A DNA stretch of 64,000 nucleotides from Atherix ibis (Eukaryota; Arthropoda; Insecta; Diptera; Athericidae), in the NCBI GenBank assembly GCA_958298945.1, contig OY282605.1, positions 4,549,811 through 4,613,810 of the forward strand. The letters are read 5' to 3'. The notes under the pieces were generated by a model. It saw only the letters and a program-made list of their open reading frames with translations. It was not told where the DNA came from and searched no databases. This document shows positions 1 through 11,241 of this stretch, piece after piece. The stretch's first letter is position 1. Every line of letters starts with the position of its first letter. A program made the position numbers and the translations under genes.

Positions 1-482
1 TTATTACCCCTTGTATAAAAAGGCTAGTAGTAAAAAGGATTATTCAATTTCGAAAGTAAAATTAAATAAAAAACGCTTGAAATTTATATTAGTTTCGGGA
101 AAAAAGAAATCCGTTTATTTGAAGACTTTATTTAACATGGTTCGGATTCTTAGATTTGGGTCAAATATGCACCATTTTGTTTTATAATTTGTTGTTACCC
201 ATTTTAAAAGTAACTTCATAATGCCTCTCTCATAGAAGCCTTGGTTCCTATTAGCGAAAAACTCGACTAACCCATTTTCAAAATCTTCTCTTGATGTCAA
301 TTTCTTATCAATAAAGAACTTTTGCAATGATAAAAAACATGGCAATCGCTTGCTGTCAGTCAAAACTTCCCAACCAAGCTTCCGGAGTTTATAGCGAGTC
401 ACTATATAAGTAGTGGAGTTCCTGATGGAATACAATTCCTTCCGGAGTTCCTGATGGAATACCTCTTCTGTTGTTCAATTTT

Positions 483-1470
483 GGCCGCTTCTGGTCAATC
501 GCTAGCTTCAAACTTTAGATTATAGAAGAACTGGCAAGGCCTCTACACAAAAATTCTGTCCAAATTTTTTGGAGAATACAATCGTAAGAACGCACACACT
601 TACCCTATGACGAAATATTCGTATTGGTCGCTTCTGGTAAATCGCTATATTCAAACTTTAAATTATAGAAGAATTGGTAAGGACTCTACACAAAAATTCT
701 GTCCAAATTTTTTGGAAAATACAATCGTAAGAACGCACACACTTACCCTATCACAAAATATTCGTATTGGCCACTTCTGGTAAATCGCTATATTCAAACT
801 TTAAATTATAGAAGAATTGGTAAGGACTCTACACAAAAATTCTGTCCAAATTTTTTGGAGAATATATTTGTAAGAACGCACACACTTTCGCTATCACGAA
901 ATATTCGCATTGGCCGCTTCTGGTCAATCGCCATCTTCAAACTTTAAATAATAGAAGAACTGGTAAGGCCTCTACACAAAAATTCTGTCCAAATTTTTTG
1001 GAGAATACAATCGTGACAACGCACACACTTTCGCTATCACGAAATATTCGTATTAGCCGCTTCTGGTCAATTGCTAGCTTCAAACTTTAAATTATAGAAG
1101 AACTGGTAAGGCCTCTACACAAAAATTCTGTCCAAATTTTTTGGAGAATACATTTGTACGAACGCACACACTTTCGCTATCACGAAATATTCGAATTGGC
1201 CGCTTCTGGTCAATTGCTAGCTTCAAACTTTAAATTACAGAAGAATTGATAAGGCCTCTACACAAAAATTCTGTCCAAATTTTTTGGAGATTACATTTGT
1301 AAGAACGCACACTTGCGCTATCACGAAATATTCGTATTGGCCGCTTCTGGTCATCTTCAAACCTTAAATTAAAGAAGAATTGGTAAGGACTCTACACAAA
1401 AATTCTGTCCAAATTTTTTGGAAAATACAATCGTAAGAACGCACACACTTGCGCTATCACGAAATACTTC
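483..1470. repeat. Tandem array of about seven 143-bp units
   Basis: Units begin with GGCCGCTTCTGG (or a one-base variant) at 483, 626, 769, 912, 1055, 1198 and 1339. The period is therefore 143 bp five times and 141 bp once. Each unit contains the conserved blocks CTCTACACAAAAATTCTGTC and GAACGCACACACTT. Units are highly similar to each other, so the array is either young or homogenised. The GGCCGCTTCTGG at each unit start equals the mariner sequence at the array border, so the unit may have captured a few bases of its host element. A related single copy lies inverted at 46096-46278. Confidence 0.93.
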
Positions 1471-2004
1471 ATATTCTGAAATAAAAACTTCCTATTTACT
1501 GTCGTGAAGAATAAAACTAATAAACCAAATGTATTAATTTGTACTGATTTGTTCGTTAACTATTTAAAATTTAATAAAACCGCAATTTAACTTTCACGTC
1601 GCGACAATTATCTAAATGTTAACAAAAGTAAGCAATTCAGTATTCTACCACTTCATAAAAATGGCGTGTTTTAAATCTCTCCGAAAGATTGTTATTTACA
1701 AAATAAATAATAAAACTAAAATACAATTGCAATTAATACGAGAAGATTGGAAAAAAATAAATGTTGCCTTCTGTCGTGTTTAAAATATATTTTTCTTTGG
1801 AATAAGTGAGTTAAAATAGAACAAGTGATTTTTATTACGTAAACTAGATGTCAGTGGGTGTCATGTCTACATAAATATGAAGTATGCAATCATTACGATT
1901 TCTCGCCGTTTTTGATATAATTTAAACAGAAAATTGCGTATACATATACGAAAGTTTGTCATTCGGTCCTATCCAGGTACTTTTTAATTTTAGCTTCAAA
2001 CGGT
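1471..2004. other. Right part of the insertion in the mariner; no gene seen
   Basis: AT-rich unique sequence between the tandem array and the second half of the split mariner. I see no open frame, terminal repeat or target duplication that would identify the inserted element. Confidence 0.5.
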
Positions 2005-2400
2005 CCAATTGTTGACAGGAGAGATTCGAATTTAGTGTTTGGCCATATGAAAACAGCTGATAGTAGATGATTCCTTTCTCCAGTCCCACCAAATGCACAA
2101 CGAAACCTTCCTGGCAGTTAGTCCTGGTTTAGCCACCATTCCAGTCGTTTTTAAACCTTCTGCATAATGGATCAATTTCTTAAACGGATAGTGACTGGGA
2201 GAATATCATACTCCAAGGCTTCGCAGATGGATATTCGATCCATCATGTTGTTTTACATCAAATATCGAACTTCTTTTTGAATCCAGCTTTATGCAGAAGG
2301 TTTAAAACTGTTTTATAGTCGATCTTTAGCTCCTGTACGATTCTACGAATGCCGGTCTACTTCGATCATTTGCATGATTTTATCGACGATCACAAAATAT

Positions 2401-3848
2401 GAAAAAACAAAGCAATAATTTTAAATCGATTACGATAATGAGAGTATATAAAATTTACAAAAAAAAAAATAATTGATAAAAAATACCAAGTTTTAATGAC
2501 AATTTTTTCTAATTTGTCAATCTACCGTCCCACACTACGTACTAGATTTTTATTATGGAAAAAAAAATTGCGTTCAAATATTTTTCAATTATAATATTTG
2601 TTAATACTTTTGGAATTTATTTATTATCTGAATAATGCGAGTGTGTTCGACATTAAAATTCTATGTAGACCATTCAGAGGCACTGATATACTGCCATACG
2701 AATTTCTGAATATAAATTTTACTATAAAATTTAAAAAAAAAACCAACTTTTTATTGAAATAATAGGAAGAATTTTTTTTTATTTATTCTTCATAAATTTT
2801 TTTAATGAAATAAATAACTCATCTTCAATCAATACAACCAATTCAGTTAGCAAATCAAGACAAATATTTAAACTAATTTAATGTACATTACTTTCATTAG
2901 AAAACATCTATAAATTTTTATATATAATACGCATACAAGTAAAAGTAAAAGAGTTAAATATTTTTTTTATAAGAAATTTTCCTAATTCTATTTACTAATA
3001 TGTCTACTATAATATAACAGAGGAGGCACTCATTAGTTCTCCGGCACCAAAGCGTCCTCCTAGCCTTATAAATACAATTCATCTATCTTTTGGTAAATAC
3101 AATTATTATTCATATTCGTATGTACTCGTATATGCTAGAATGTATTGTACATAAAATTTGTAGTTAGAATTATTTTGCCAAAAATTCCGATAGATTTAAT
3201 AAATAAATAATAAAGTGCAGTATATAATAGAATGAACGCTTTCTATTTTTTCAACTGCATGTGAAGCTATCGTTCACTATACATACTTACATACATACAT
3301 ACCATATATCTTCTTTTTGTAGTTTAATAATAATATTTCGATTTTTATAATACAATAATTACAATCGTTGCAATCGGTATATTTTTCGATTAACTTTAAT
3401 CTTAGATTTTAGTACAAAATTATTAAATGAACAAAAATTTTAACTATCAGAAAAATATATACACATTATTAAAAATAAGTTCGTTTAGATTCAGAAAATA
3501 ACATTTAGTACTTTTAATATAGAAGAAATTCATAATTTAAGGGAAGCCATAAAACACATTTTATTTATTGGAAATCAATTTGACAATTCAAATTGTCTAC
3601 CATTGATGGAAGTTGTTATAATCTTAAGTAAGAAAACTGTTCGAATTTTTAATTTAATCACAATCGGTTTTCTCCATGGTTTAAGTATTTGCTAGCATCT
3701 TATTATCATTCGATAAATAAAATGGTTCACAAATTTGATAAAAACATTGATTTTTAGTTGGTTCCGGTGTACCTTTGCAAATAAATTGTTTTTTCTACAA
3801 AAATAATTATTTCTTAATGGAAAAATTAATAAATATGGTATATATTTA
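2401..3848. other. AT-rich, probably ATP8A intron
   Basis: No transposon and no long open frame. The one coding-like island is at 3021-3154 and is listed separately. On the + strand this stretch precedes the ATP8A terminal exon, so it is probably intronic. Confidence 0.4.
3021..3154 (+). CDS. Candidate alternative terminal exon (ATP8A?)
   Basis: A good splice acceptor (ATAACAG, ending at 3020) is followed by a less AT-rich open stretch. With two bases completing a codon, it reads EALISSPAPKRPPSLINT and continues to a stop at 3152-3154. A weak donor-like GTAAATAC near 3093 could instead end it as an internal exon. It is on the same strand as, and 3 kb upstream of, the ATP8A last exon, so an alternative C-terminus for that flippase is possible. 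I do not recognise the peptide. The call rests only on the acceptor, the base composition and the open frame. Confidence 0.3.
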
Positions 3849-5098
3849 TGGGTTGTCAAGAAAGTAATTTAGTTTTTTTTTTTTTTTATAAAAATGAAAG
3901 ACGATTTTCTTATAGTGAATTATATATTTAATATTCAATTAAATATTGTACAATCTGATCCAATTTCCTTTGCCATCTTCCACGCTCATTTTGCTGCCAA
4001 AAAACTGATCCAAGTGATTTTTGACTTAAACGGTTTACCATCTAAATAATTTTGTAGAGACCGGAACAAATGATAATCGGAAGGTGCTAGGTCTGGAGAG
4101 TATGGTGCGTGTGGCAGTATATCCCATCAAAGCTCTAAAAGCTTTTGCCGAGTGCTCAAACTTGTAGATGGTTTCGTATTACCCTTTTGGAACACTATAC
4201 CTTTCCTATTGACCAATTCTGGCCTTTTTTCTTTAAGTGAATCATTCAATTTGTCCAACTGATGACAGTACACTTCAAAATTGATCGTTGTATTGCTCGG
4301 TAGAAGCTCAAAAAAAAACCGATTCTTTTGAAATCCCACCAAACAGATAGTTTTGAGCCGGTTCATCTTTTCTTCTCCAGGATCTTTTGCGCTTAACATT
4401 GTTGTAGACAACCCATTTCTCGTCCCTAGTGATGATACGCTTCAAAAAAAGATCATTTTCTTGGCGTTTGAGAAGCAAATCGCAAACGTCAATGCAACGG
4501 CACAAATTTTTTTCCGTAAAACGACGAGGAACCCATATGTCGAGCTTTGAGATTAAACCTAGCCGTTTTTAATATCTGATCATGAACGGTCTAATTCGAT
4601 AAATTTAATCTCTCAGCGATCTCACGAGTTGTTATTCGCCGGTTTGCATCAATTAATGCCTTTATTGTGTCTTAATCAGCTTCAACTGGCCTTCCAGAAC
4701 GTGGTGCATCTTCAAGATCAAAATTGCCTGATCGAAATTTTGCAAACCAGTTTCGGTACTGGCGCTCACTTAACACATCTTCTCCGTACACATTGGATAA
4801 TTTTTTTCTTGCTTGTACAGCATTTTTAGTTTTTTCCAACTTGAACAGCATTTTTATCTTTTCTATAGTAAAAAAGGAAAATATGCCGAAAATGCTGTTT
4901 TTTCACTTTCCATATTTAAAAGGGTAACAACCAAAAACTACTGTGCAGAATCAATCGAATTTTGTCACAAGCAAGCCTTGCTATGTCAGCTGTCAAAATA
5001 CATATGATTATGCGGCTTAAGTGTGAAGTTGGTAGTGTGAAAAACTTCAATAAAATCCTCTGTTGGTAAACAACGAAATTACTTTCTAGACAATCCAA
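3849..5098 (-). mobile_element. Mariner, family B copy 1 (about 1.25 kb, dead)
   Basis: The terminal repeats are related to TTGGGTTGTTCGGAAAGTAA: TGGGTTGTCAAGAAAGTAA at the left and its complement ending CAATCCAA at the right. The element is flanked by TA on both sides (3847-3848 and 5099-5100). The - strand encodes mariner transposase blocks: RIITRDEKWVVYNNVKRKRSW around 4400-4450, with the first catalytic Asp in RDEKW, and [21 protein letters not shown] around 4190-4270. The conserved second Asp block (HQDN) reads QKGN, so that Asp is lost. Frameshifts break the gene. Copies of the same family lie at 11242, 30900 and 49543. Confidence 0.88.
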
Positions 5099-6093
5099 TA
5101 TTTATATATTATATGTTAGTAAAAATAATGCAAAAAGAGCTATATGGAATTCGATGTTAAATGTCATTTTCCAAGAAGAAAGAAGAAACTTTCATTTTCT
5201 CGTATATGGTGATTGCAAATTTTTTATAATATTAAATAGGAATGATTATCATCTTAAAATTAGTACTGTGAATATTGTTTGAAAAAATATTGCTTTCTAT
5301 AAATGAATATTAGAATATATTTATAGATATTACTGCCGTATTTAAATAAATTCGTACAGTTGAATATATACACATATACACACAAATATATGATTTTGCT
5401 TTTTCAAATCCATACACACAATAATATTAAAAATTTGAAGATGTTATTTAATCGAAGGTATTCAAATTCACCATATTTTTTGTATAAAACAAACACTTTC
5501 AAGCTAAAAATATTGCTTTTAAATATGCGTACAAAATATGAATGTATCATTGTTTAAGCCGATGTAAAAAAATATAGTTATTATAATGGCGAAAAATGCA
5601 ATTGCACAATAAAATAATAAAACACTCAAATGGAATTACCAAGGCATTGTTGCACAATTCAACAGAAAAATTAACCAATAAAAAGTAATTTTTCTAAATC
5701 AATTCATTTTTATCATAAAAAAAAAGTTTAAAAAAAAAAACAAATAAATAAAAATTTTTTACAGGTACGCGTGTTGTTGATTATTTTTATTTATAAAGAA
5801 AAAAATCATTTAAGAAATGCACCTTTTCAGATATAATTCATCTATAAAATAGAAAAAAAAAGTAGAAAATAAGAAAATCATCTTTTGTCATTTTCAATAA
5901 GTGCATATAAAAATATAATATAATCAAAATAAAGACATTTTGCAGCTTTCTATTTTGTAATTACTTATGTAAATATTTTTCAAATACTCTCTTTTTATAT
6001 ACAAAAAATTTTATCATCGATATTTTTTTTTTTGCACTTTCTTCTAATACTAAAACAAAACAACCAAAAAACAAAAAAAAAACATGTTACTAG
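5099..6093. other. AT-rich intron, no gene seen
   Basis: Low-complexity AT-rich sequence between the mariner and the ATP8A terminal exon, ending in a pyrimidine-poor acceptor (TTACTAG). I see no coding signal. The open frames here are AT-rich noise. Confidence 0.5.
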
Positions 6094-6191
6094 ATGGATA
6101 TGCGTTCTCACAAGAGGAAGGTGGTGCCGTATCACAGTCTGTAGTCATCAGAGCATACGACACAAATTTACGAAAACCCGAAGGAAACTAA
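6094..6191 (+). CDS. ATP8A: Phospholipid-transporting P4-ATPase (ATP8A), last coding exon
   Basis: The exon follows an acceptor ...TTACTAG. After two bases that complete a codon it encodes a 31-residue C-terminus containing [10 protein letters not shown] and [10 protein letters not shown], then TAA at 6189-6191. This closely resembles the extreme C-terminus of animal ATP8A1/ATP8A2 flippases, which carry a GYAFSQ...VIRAYDT tail. P4-ATPases move phosphatidylserine from the outer to the cytoplasmic leaflet, and in this family the C-terminal tail is a regulatory segment. All catalytic exons must lie upstream, outside the window on the left. The gene is on the + strand, so 1-6093 is probably its last intron. 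The identification rests on a short but very characteristic motif. Confidence 0.8.
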
Positions 6192-7423
6192 ACAACACCT
6201 TCAACAGGATAATGGAATCTCTAAAGGAAATTTTTATCCGTTCAACCATAGCCATAATGAAGGTGACCATGATGATGATGATGATGATGATGATGACGAC
6301 AAAATCGTCCAAGGCTCAAAGTTAGCAAAATGAGCTTAACATATTCTTAGCAAACGTTCAAATTTCGTTCTATTCTTTTTATTATCGTCTAATACGTTTG
6401 TGTATGTTAATAAATTTAATCTAAATATACTTGGATCTTTTAATTTCAATTAATTTTTCATATTAGTTTTCTAAAAAAAAAAAAAAATATTAGATAAAAT
6501 ATTTTGATTAAATAAAAAAATAGAAAAATTTGTCCAAATCGGACTTTATTTAGTAACGAAGAGATTTGCATTAACAAAAATCGAATCTTTAGTAAATATA
6601 AAAGTGTATAAATAAAATAATCAAAATCAAGATCCTAAATCAAAAAAAAAAAAACTTAATGCGCCAATTTGTAAATAAATGATGATTAAGTATATAAAAA
6701 AAAAAACCACAACATAAAATCAATTATGAAATTTCAATGCCTTTCCTATACGTCATAGAAGCGAGAATTTATCGCGATCGTATAATAGCAAATAAGATGC
6801 TTTAAACCTTTATATATTATGCATAAATACATACACGAATATAAGTAATATTAAAAAGCACACGATAAACTTCTAAAAAAAAATCATAAATAAATTAGTA
6901 GTAAAAATTATTGTTAAATATATATAAAAAAAAAAAGTATGATTGATAGTAGTCACTACACCCCCAAAATATTCAATAAAAACTCAATCAAATAAAAAAA
7001 ATATTTACTATTCAAATTCTATATTTTTAATTAACTATTATTGAAATGGGTAAAATGTAAATGTTGTGATTGAAAAATAATATATTAAGAGAATTATTGA
7101 AAAAATTATTTTAGTTAAAACAATTAAAAATAGAGAATATGTTCAAATCGATATTATTCCATAAGAAAAGGAACGATTATTAAGTTTAAATAAAAAACCG
7201 AGGCTAACAAACTATTTTTTAGTTTTTATTTCAAATATGAAAAAGCTTGTCTAAAGTAATTTCGAAATAAGTCAATAATTATTTTTTTTAAAAAAAGTAC
7301 GAAAGACGATATGAACTCACAATACCATCTTTATTTCTGCAACTTTTCCATCTTTATACAAATATCCTAGCACAACTATCAAAAGGCTTTCGAATGGAGT
7401 TGGGACAAAATATATTTTCTATA
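6192..7423 (+). other. ATP8A 3' UTR and AT-rich flank, with a (GAT)n microsatellite
   Basis: After the stop codon comes a (GAT/ATG)n run at about 6265-6300, then AT-rich sequence with several AATAAA-like signals (for example near 6410 and 6975). The true polyadenylation site cannot be chosen by eye. No further coding sequence was seen before the Tigger element at 7424. Confidence 0.45.
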
Positions 7424-7752
7424 CACCTAATTCTCTTTTTACACGAAAAATACGTTCCCAAAAAATTCGTGCAAAAAAAATTCGTGTAAAAAAAGATATT
7501 GGCTAAATGGAAGAATATTAGATTGGTTCCAGACCTAAAAAAGATGTAGTATTAGGCGGAAGAAAACAAAATTGCACATTTGGGTGCTCCAAGACCAGAT
7601 GACCAGTTTAAAGAACTTTAAATTCTAGACATTTTGCATTCATGTAGCGTCTAACTTCTGGGATAAAGTATTTCTGAAACTATTCTGTGAAGATGGCACT
7701 GGTCACCTAGGCTTTTTTGTTTGCTGTCCAATGAATTGGCAATTTATTGGTA

Positions 7753-9015
7753 CGAGGGTCGTTCAATAAGTCCTTAGAAAAAGATGGAAAAAAACTTTTT
7801 TTTTTTTAAAAAATTTTATTTTTCAACATATTCTCCTTTTAGCTCTATACACTTTTTCAACCGTTTTTCCAAAATTTTTATCCCGTCCAAAAAATAGGAT
7901 TTCGGAAGTTCTGCAACCGTCGTTGGAAGTGAACCGTCGTCCGCCAAGCCATTTCTTCAGATTGGGGAAAAGAAAATAGTCACTCGGGGCCAAATCTGCT
8001 GAATAAGCGGGATGCTGCAACAATTCCATTCTCAATTCCACAATTTTGGCCATGGAAACAGCGCAGGTGTGCACACGCGCATTGTCCTGATGCAAGAGGA
8101 TTTTTTCTTCTTCAGATGGGGGCGTTTCTCTTTGATTTTCTCGCTCAACCGTTGCAATAACGACGCGTAATACGCTCCTGTTATTGTTTTTCCTTTTTCC
8201 AAGTAGTCGATAAAAATGATGCCCTGCGAATCCCAAAAGACCGTGGCCATCACCTTGCCGGCCAATGGCACAGTTTTTGCCTTTTTCGGAGCCCGTTCAC
8301 CCTTGAAAATCCACTGTGATGACTGTCTCTTCTTTTCTGGAGTGTAGTAGTGTCTCCAAGTTTCGTCCACAGTGACATATCGACGAAGGAATTCGGCAGG
8401 ATTGCGATGAAAGAGTGCCAACATAGCCTCAGAGTCCACTACACGATTGCGCTTATTCTCCTCTGAGAGCAAACGCGGCACCCATCTTGCCGAAATTTTT
8501 TTCACAGACAATTTTTCATGCAAAATTGAAGCGACTGTACCTTGTGATATGGCCGTGGCCTCAACTAATTCGCGCACTTTAATTCGCCGATCGTTCAAAA
8601 TCAGATCGTGGATTTTGTCGATGATTTCAGGAGTAGACACCTCAACTGGGCGTCCTGAACGATGTTCATCTTTTGTGGATGAACGGCCACGTTTAAATTC
8701 ATTCACCCAATTGTAAACCGTCGCAAACACAGGTGCAGATGTGCCATGAACTGCATCCAACTCGGCTTTGATTTCTTTCGGCTTTCGGGCTTAAGCCTTT
8801 CAAATGGAGATGTTTGATGACAGCCCTAAACTCGCTTTTTTCCATTGTTATGCACAAATAAATGTCGTTAACTTTAATCGACGATAGAAATTGACCTAAG
8901 CTATGGATCGAGCTGAAATTTTGACAGCTTTCCTGTCGATAATGCTACTTACAAAAAAAAAAATCTTTACCGACACTACGAGCGCAATTTCTAAGGACTT
9001 ATTGAACGACCCTCG
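7753..9015 (-). mobile_element. Mariner, irritans subfamily (family C), nested in the Tigger element
   Basis: Inverted repeats ACGAGGGTCGTTCAATAAGT (left) and the complement of CGAGGGTCGTTCAATAAGTC (right) bound a 1.26-kb element. The TA before it is intact; the one after it is changed to TG. It interrupts the Tigger frame between the C-terminal LPPNTTS block and the rest. Confidence 0.9.
7823..8760 (-). pseudogene. Irritans-type mariner transposase, frameshifted
   Basis: Reading down from 8760, the frame gives the C-terminal part of the helix-turn-helix domain (GRPVEVSTPEIIDKIHDLIL, then the WVPRLL linker). The catalytic core follows: TVDETWRHYYTPEKKRQSSQW with the first Asp, and GIIFIDYLEKGKTI, which is diagnostic of the irritans subfamily (as in Himar-type elements). 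A frameshift near 8090 moves the LHQDNARVH block (second Asp) and HPAYSADLAPSDYFLF (third Asp) into another frame. In that third block SPDLAP reads SADLAP. About 348 residues would be normal for the family. The start is also lost: the first helix-turn-helix begins before any visible Met. The enzyme is inactive. Confidence 0.85.
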
Positions 9016-10357
9016 TGTCTACACCATTCATCGAGCGTGGTCTTAAGACGCAATTTACTAGCAGTGGTTTTAACATACGTTATCCTGAAGCATTAGAACA
9101 AAACAACAATGTGGCACGGTCCTTTGCTACTTTAAAACCACCGGCACTTTTCTGTGATTTTGCAACATAAGTTCTCCTAGGCATTCTTTTTCAAAAAAGG
9201 CCACTTTCATCTACATTCCAAACTTGATCTGGGGTGTATCCTCCATCTTCAATAATTTTTCTAAGTTTTTGAGAAAATTCTTTGACATCTAATTCATCTG
9301 CAGATGCAGTTTCTTCCTTAATTTTTATATTATAGAGAGCAAGTCGTTTAAGAAAACTTGTCATCCAACCTGTACTTCCAGAAAATTCAGGTTGTTTTGA
9401 CTGAGATGAAGTGCCTGGCTCAAATTCTTTAATATGTTACGTTTATAGATTCTTAATGCTGTTTGTTTGATAGTAATTCCATCTACTGGTAATTTTTTTT
9501 TTGTTATGTATCTTCAATACACATTACCAAAGCTTTTTCCATCTTCTCTTTGACAACATCTCTTGTGTAAGACGATGATTTAGCACTTTTTTTTTTGTCC
9601 CAGAACATACAGATTTTCTGATTACAGTTTCATTTTTTTTTAATCGTTCTTATGGTAGCTTCATGAATACCAAAAAGCTTTCCGACAGCCGTTGCACCTT
9701 GTCCTGTTGGAAGTTGATCTAAAATTTTAATTTTAGTGTCTAAACTGATCGTCTTCTTCTTCGTTTTTATTACAGGAGAATTATTTGACATTGTGTTAAG
9801 GCTAGCAATAATATTTTTCATATTAATAATGCAACGATTTGAAAATTATTTAAAACTTACCTGTTATTGAGTTAATAAATCTATTTTATTTTACTTATAA
9901 CTTTTTAAATATCCACATATTAACGTATTTTTCTTTTCAACTCTCAAAACCAAAACTAAATTGCGTAAAAAATACTTTACGTCTTTACCCTACACATAAT
10001 TCGGGGAATCCCACTCATATAATCGACATAATCTAACTGAATTGTTAAAAATTTAACGCGAAGTTACAATGCATATTTGTGAGGAGTGAGAATGAAACAA
10101 ATTCATCGGAAAAATTCATAGAATATGGAAAATCGTGTTAAAACAATACAATTCGTGTAAAAAGAGAATTTTATTTTCGTTTTAATTCGTGTTAAATCAA
10201 ATTCGTGCAAAAAGAGAATTCGGTGTACTAACATATAAATTCGTTATTTTTTTGAAGAAGAAAAAAACAACTAGCTTCAATATCCTTCTTTAGCTATAAA
10301 TTCATAAAGAAAAAAAACATAAAAACAAAAAGCGACCTATACTATTTCAGAGATATA

Positions 10358-11209
10358 TTGGGTTGGCAACTAAGTGATTGCGGATTTTAAATAAGAAGAA
10401 AAATTCAAAAATTTTACCTTTGTCATCCATCTTTTAGGCAGTGTCATATGTTAATTCCGTGTTCGTAAAACTTATTACTTTTGCTAGCAAAAAAACTGCA
10501 TTAAATATGATTTAACATCATCAGCGTCATTAAAAATTTTACCATTTGGAACGAAATAAATGGTCTCAGCTTTTGATGTCGTCTGAGGTGGTTCATCTCA
10601 CATCACTTTTCGTTGCCAGTTATCAGTCGTTTCAGAAATAAATTTGTTTCGTTGCGTTTCAGAAGTGAATCGCAGATGCTAATGCATTGCGTCAAATGAA
10701 TTTCCTTAACCTGATGAGGAATCCATAAATCGATTTTCTTAACATAGCAAAACTGTTTTAATTTTTGTTCAATGTATTGAGCTTCTCTGCAATCGCACGT
10801 GTTGTGCTATGATGATCTGAATCGATAATGGCCTTGATCATTGCGCATTTTTTAGTAAAAAATCACCAGAACGAAATTTAGCAAACCAATTTTGACACTG
10901 CCTTTCTTTCAAGGCTTCATTCCCATATACGGCACATAACTTTTTGGGTACCTGTGATGCGTTCTTGCCTTTTCGGAAATAATACAATAAAATTTGTCTA
11001 AAATGCACGTCTTATCCTTCCAATTTTTAAATTTGGATGAAAACAAAACTAAATAGCTAAACGATACAATTTTTTACTAAATTAAAGGGCGGAAGTCCAA
11101 ACAACAAGAAAACAATATAGGTTAGGTGTTTTGAACACGTTGACATAACAAAAGAATGTGCTAACACCATCTATTGACAAAATTCGCAATCACTTAGTTG
11201 CCGAACCAA
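10358..11209 (-). mobile_element. Mariner (family F), internally deleted, 852 bp
   Basis: Terminal repeats TTGGGTTGGCAACTAAGTGA and the complement of TTGGTTCGGCAACTAAGTGA, flanked by TA on both sides. The - strand retains traces of the N-terminal half of a mariner transposase (a QNWFAKFRSGDF-like piece near 10870-10900, and a GFLIRLRKF piece near 10700) with many stops. The catalytic C-terminus is missing. The family differs from all the other mariners in the window. Confidence 0.85.
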
Positions 11210-11241
11210 TATGTACTTTTTCTTATATCCTTGTTATTATA

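Larger units (their letters stand above)
1..2400 (-). mobile_element. Decayed mariner (family D), split by a 1.5-kb insertion
   Basis: The two halves of one dead mariner lie on the - strand. Positions 115-480 translate to the C-terminal part of a DD34D transposase, ending with the block FYERGIMKLLLKW. Positions 2005-2400 continue with the middle and N-terminal part. Both match the better preserved copies at 13748-14945 and 56313-57589. In those copies the sequence at the break runs on after about 18 bases; here about 1.5 kb intervenes (483-2004). A 27-base stretch is also doubled at 410-465. There are many stops and frameshifts and no functional protein. The 5' border on the left is too eroded to place exactly. 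Confidence 0.75.
7424..10225 (-). mobile_element. Tigger/pogo-type DNA transposon, broken, with a mariner nested inside
   Basis: The terminal repeats are CACCTAATTCTCTTTTTAC at the left and the complement of CACCGAATTCTCTTTTTGC at the right, flanked by TA at 7422-7423 and 10226-10227. Short TTCGTGTAAAAA-like motifs recur just inside both ends. The - strand gives Tigger transposase pieces. At 9630-9821 there is an N-terminal pogo/CENP-B-like helix-turn-helix (KIKILDQLPTGQGATAVGKL, then TIRTIKK). Around 9240 there is a GGYTPDQVWNVDES-like block. At 7560-7620 the frame reads NVQFCFLPPNTTSFLQ, the hallmark before the last acidic residue of Tigger transposases. Stops and frameshifts abound. Without the nested mariner the element is about 1.54 kb. 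Confidence 0.85.

Noticed and set aside
483..1470. CRISPR-like array
   Set aside because: The units are 143 bp, continuous and without distinct spacers, in a eukaryotic genome. It is a plain tandem repeat.
5764..5879. Acceptor-like TTTTTTACAG followed by GTACGCGTG
   Set aside because: All frames after it stop soon or are low-complexity, and there is no second signal to support an exon.
6032..6325. 97-codon + strand frame over the ATP8A terminal exon, ending in a Met-rich run
   Set aside because: It is the wrong frame of the ATP8A exon. The Met run is the (GAT)n microsatellite read out of frame.
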